This document shows positions 61,545 to 64,000 of a stretch of 64,000 bases of DNA, piece by piece; position 1 is the stretch's first letter; every line of letters begins with the position of its first letter. The notes under the pieces were generated by a model. It was not told where the DNA came from, searched no databases, and saw only the letters and a program-made list of their open reading frames with translations. The position numbers and the translations under genes are program-made. Source of the stretch: Phyllobacterium endophyticum (GTDB lineage Bacteria > Pseudomonadota > Alphaproteobacteria > Rhizobiales > Rhizobiaceae); assembly GCF_003010935.1 (NCBI RefSeq), contig NZ_PGGN01000002.1:186001-250000 (forward strand), in the 5' to 3' direction.

Positions 61545-62531
61545 ATGAAACGTTTTTTGCTGCCGTTGATGGGGCTTGTTGCGCTTCTGCTTCTGGCCGC
61601 CCCGGCGTCAGCTGCCAACCCCAACTGTACCTTTACTGTCGACGGGATGAATTTTGGCAAAGGGGATCCTGCCAGAGATCGCAATTTAGATATGACCGTG
61701 ACGATCAGCGCCGATTGTTCACAAGATGGCTTAGACATCTTTTCGCTCCTTATGCCTTCCATCAAAATGTGTGTGGCGATAAGCCCGGAGCCCGCTGGTA
61801 GCGATACGGGCTGGAGGCACCTGAGCGGCAGCACAGGAGATACACTCCGGTACAATGTCTACACCGCTCCGGACCGTAAAACCGTGCTTAAAGCGAACGA
61901 AAAAGTTGCTGTCCCAGTCGTCTTCCAATGGGAGTTGCTCACATTGGGCCGGCGAAAAGGTGCCGGAACAATGCAGATCGCTGGACGAATGCCGCCTCGA
62001 CAGTCTGTTCCTGATGGTCTGTACACGGCGAATGTTCCCATGACCATCAGTTATTTTGAGAATCCTTTCGAGGCTGACAAGGATTGTAACAACCCTTCGG
62101 AACGAAGGGCGCAGAAAACATTCAAGGCAGCGTTCCTCTATGTGTCGAGTTGTCAGCTGAGCATAACCAGCGATATTGACTTCGGAAAGGTGCTAGACTT
62201 GGACCAAGCATTGCAGGCGCAGGGTGCGTTGCGCGCCAACTGTGACAAGGAACTTCCCTATACGATCAGGATGGGTTGGGGGAATAATACCGAAAGCGGC
62301 ACCGCCAACGGGCGATTCATGTCCAACGGCAAGGAGAAAGTTAAATACGAGCTGTTTCAGGACAGCCAGAGAATGCTGGTCTGGGGGGATGGACCGAATG
62401 ATTTGCTGAAGGGCAAGAAGGGGACGGGAATACCGATCAGTATACCAATCTATGCGCGTGTGCCGAAACAGGCAACGCCTCCGCCGGGAACCTATACGGA
62501 CAACGTGGTCGTTACGCTCGAGTATAATTGA
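61545..62531 (+). CDS. Two-domain SCPU protein, CsuE-like tip adhesin (copy 2)
   Basis: A 328-residue secreted protein with the same length, signal peptide type (ends 'PASAAN') and two-SCPU-domain design as the gene before it. Second domain: 'SSCQLSITSDIDFGKVLDL' ... 'GTYTDNVVVTLEYN'. Apart from the first ~10 residues and the C-terminal strand region ('PIYARVPKQ'), it is strongly diverged from copy 1, most in the N-terminal domain that would contact targets. It probably provides an alternative pilus tip. It comes last in the operon. Confidence 0.82.
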   Translation: MKRFLLPLMGLVALLLLAAPASAANPNCTFTVDGMNFGKGDPARDRNLDMTVTISADCSQDGLDIFSLLMPSIKMCVAISPEPAGSDTGWRHLSGSTGDTLRYNVYTAPDRKTVLKANEKVAVPVVFQWELLTLGRRKGAGTMQIAGRMPPRQSVPDGLYTANVPMTISYFENPFEADKDCNNPSERRAQKTFKAAFLYVSSCQLSITSDIDFGKVLDLDQALQAQGALRANCDKELPYTIRMGWGNNTESGTANGRFMSNGKEKVKYELFQDSQRMLVWGDGPNDLLKGKKGTGIPISIPIYARVPKQATPPPGTYTDNVVVTLEYN

Positions 62532-63378
62532 TGTTGCGGCTTCAAGCGCAGGCAATCGCTGCAGCTGTCGTAACGGTCTGCACCGGCTGAAGAAAATCGG
62601 TGTGCCGTATACAGAGTGGCGGGATGGCCGGTGATTGCTGCCATCCATGGGTGTAAAACCCACCGAGGGAAGCACTGCGTGAACCGTCCCGCAATCGCCC
62701 TGCATGAGGCGAGGAAGCGTTGTAAATGCGTGCTAAGCTTTGGTGCGCCGCGGCAGCACTGAACAGGTCGAAGGCGCGATAGACATCTGGCGCCGACCAT
62801 GTCCGGACCCGATGCAATGGCGCTGAGGGCCGCCGAAGACTTCGCCGCTTCCAAGACGATCGCTTCGGGTTCCAATGGTGTGATAAACAATAGAAAAGCA
62901 AAAGGCCGGGAGCTACCCGACCTTCCTAAGCTTACCTCGACACCAGTGCCAGTACATCCGTGGTCAAAAATGGAAATAAGCTATTCGCTATGACTAGAGA
63001 TTAACTTGCCAATGCGACAGAATGATGACGCATGGCAAGAAAACTGGAAGCGCGTACGCACTACATATTCGCGCTTGAGAACAAGGTGAATGATCTAGGT
63101 AAAGACCGGGTTAACAGGCAAGGGAAAATTTGGTAAAACGCTGCCGTGATCTTTCTCCGCGACCTTTATCGCCACGCGACTGCTCCTCAAACAGGGATCA
63201 GAGGCCGGCTGTCATCGGAACCTTCCTCGATCTCGGGCATGATATGCCACTTCTCCCTGCGCCGGTGATTTCGACCCGACGAGCTCATGTCCGGGGATGA
63301 CCGGGAGAGGGGTGAGGCAGGGTAAGGATCCGCGGATGACGGGGAGATTAACCCGAGGGAATGCTGGCCCGGCGGCGC
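62532..63378. other. Intergenic region after the pilus operon
   Basis: 847 bases with no convincing gene. Open frames on the minus strand at 62492-62901 lack a ribosome site and known similarity, and may be decayed sequence. A hairpin at 62902-62924 reads as a terminator for minus-strand transcripts. Near 63.29-63.36 kb lie two copies of a motif like GGATGACCGGGAGA, similar to part of the tandem repeats at 52.4 kb. A 34-codon frame starting at about 63031 is unlikely to be real. Confidence 0.5.
62902..62924 (-). terminator. Leftward terminator-like hairpin
   Basis: Read on the minus strand, AAGGTCGGG and CCCGGCCTT pair over 9 positions (one T-G wobble) around a 5-base loop, followed by TTTTGCTTTT-like sequence. 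It would stop transcripts coming leftward from the lipoprotein gene at 63.4-63.8 kb, about 455 bases away, which implies a long 3' untranslated part or a small unseen gene. Confidence 0.6.
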
Positions 63379-63822
63379 TCATGCCGGTCCGAGCAGCACG
63401 TCGGAAGGTCCTCGCATGCGCTCGCAGCGATAGCGCACTTCGTAGCGCGGATCGAGGATGAGGGTGACGTCTTGCGCGGTGCAGCGGCGTTCGGTCGATC
63501 GCAGATATTGCTCCGCAACGTCGCGGAAGACGACAGGCGGAATAGAACCGAGGCCAAGACCCTTGACAAAGCCTTGCGTGGCCGAGGCTGTGGCACCCGG
63601 TCCAATCATCAGCCTGCTTTGGCCGATATTGTCATAGATGGTGTATTTGTCACCATTGGCTGCGGTAAAATACTGGGGCGTGATACCGGCATAATTATCC
63701 TTGGCATAGCTGATGGCGGCGCATCCTGCCAAGCCGGCTAAAAGGAGAGGGGCGGTCAATCTAAGCGCCCGCGCGACGTTTGGCCATGGAAGTCCGGCTT
63801 TCGTGCTTGCTATTGCTCTCAT
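63379..63822 (-). CDS. Small lipoprotein next to nnr
   Basis: A 147-residue protein with a lipobox L-A-G-C near residue 34 after a long basic N-region. The mature part has 'YFTAANGDKYTIYDNIGQSRLMIGPG', 'GLGSIPPVVFRDVAEQYL' and 'CTAQDVTLILDPRYEVRYRC' with two cysteines that may pair. I do not recognise a family. AAGGAG is 7 bases before the ATG at 63822, and it overlaps the stop of nnr (ATGA), so the two are coupled. Confidence 0.7.
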   Translation of the reverse strand: MRAIASTKAGLPWPNVARALRLTAPLLLAGLAGCAAISYAKDNYAGITPQYFTAANGDKYTIYDNIGQSRLMIGPGATASATQGFVKGLGLGSIPPVVFRDVAEQYLRSTERRCTAQDVTLILDPRYEVRYRCERMRGPSDVLLGPA

Positions 63823-64000
63823 GGTGCAACTCCTTCGTTCCTTGCGCTTTTCTCCTGCTGCCAATCATCCATCAAATCGCCGAGAACGATTGCCGTGACG
63901 GCGGGAAGGTCCTCGGCGATCAGGCCAAAGCCGAGGCTGCGGGCCGCTGCGGCGTGGATGAAGACCGCGGCGCAGGCTGCCTCGAATGGCGGCATGCCCT
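63819..64000 (-). CDS. nnr: NAD(P)H-hydrate repair enzyme, C-terminal end (partial)
   Basis: The frame runs off the right end of the window. The visible ~60 residues, 'GMPPFEAACAAVFIHAAAARSLGFGLIAEDLPA', match the C-terminus of the ADP-dependent NAD(P)H-hydrate dehydratase (YjeF C-terminal, NnrD). The pattern A-x-(F/W)-(I/L)-H-x-x-A-A-x-x-x-G-x-G-(L/M)-x-A-x-D-(L/I) is typical. In this group it is usually fused to the epimerase (NnrE) as one protein. It repairs hydrated NADH and NADPH. Only the end can be judged. Confidence 0.8.
   Translation of the reverse strand, partial: GMPPFEAACAAVFIHAAAARSLGFGLIAEDLPAVTAIVLGDLMDDWQQEKSARNEGVAP

Noticed and set aside
62492..62901. Minus-strand frames of ~119-132 codons after the pilus operon
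   Set aside because: No ribosome site, no domain, overlaps the end of the adhesin gene; perhaps decayed sequence but not supportable as a gene.
63031..63138. 34-codon frame beginning MARKLEARTH
   Set aside because: Too short, no ribosome site, no known relative; likely chance.

Overview
The window looks like a chromosomal stretch of an alphaproteobacterium of the order Hyphomicrobiales (Rhizobiales), in the range of Phyllobacterium, Brucella/Ochrobactrum or Mesorhizobium. The basis is the gene content: an lpiA-acvB pair, the rhizobial ars order arsR-aqpS-arsC-arsH, a B12-dependent NrdJ, a DUF982 protein, Bug-type tricarboxylate transport genes and many solute ABC transporters. I did not identify the genus. 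I saw no insertion sequence, prophage or CRISPR array.

Layout. 0-2 kb: end of a MobA-like nucleotidyltransferase, a secreted alpha/beta hydrolase and a lipoprotein. 2-4.2 kb, minus strand: lipid kinase and a glycoamylase-like (GH144-like) protein. 4.7-9.4 kb: an orphan protein, then lpiA (mprF) and acvB, which make and break down lysyl-phosphatidylglycerol. 9.8-14.2 kb: an FbpABC-type ferric iron importer with an Irr/RirA-like box in its promoter, plus a DUF1349 gene. 14.2-18.9 kb: a FadR-type regulator divergent from a ribose-type sugar ABC importer. 19-20.8 kb: small proteins and a fragment of a lost fimbrial usher. 20.9-24 kb: modABC with a Mo-box and a ModE-like regulator. 24.6-26.9 kb: the ars operon. 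27-31 kb: nrdJ with NrdR boxes. 31.3-34.6 kb, minus strand: Nudix, gpt, universal stress protein, CinA-like protein and tRNA-Leu(UAA). 34.8-36.3 kb: a GT39-type glycosyltransferase. 36.3-39.3 kb: tctCBA, in which tctA carries a frameshift. 39.5-43.7 kb: ade, ilvA and two tandem DUF1697 genes. 43.7-46 kb: a MocR regulator divergent from an EamA exporter. 46-51.2 kb: a DEAD-box helicase behind a structured leader, then a cysteine synthase-AlaX-sulfurtransferase operon and a GNAT enzyme. 51.4-54.4 kb: a lipoprotein, DUF1203, a tandem repeat, and ald divergent from an Lrp-type regulator. 54.6-56.2 kb: yjbR-like gene and cfa. 56.7-62.5 kb: an archaic (Csu-like) chaperone-usher pilus operon. 63.4-64 kb: a lipoprotein and the end of nnr.

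The most interesting part is the pilus operon. It encodes one single-domain spore-coat-U pilin, a chaperone, an usher and two two-domain spore-coat-U proteins resembling CsuE tip adhesins. A second copy of the last ~120 bases of the usher gene lies just before the second adhesin gene, exactly 1122 bases from the first. This is the footprint of a tandem duplication that created the adhesin pair, which have since diverged strongly. A 13-residue match to the same usher region, different only at synonymous positions, lies alone near 19.57 kb and suggests that a second pilus operon once existed. Other points of note are the disrupted tctA, the widely spaced NrdR boxes before nrdJ, a coupling mini-ORF between modA and modB, an ArsR operator that overlaps the arsR start codon, and an unreported 59-residue membrane protein.
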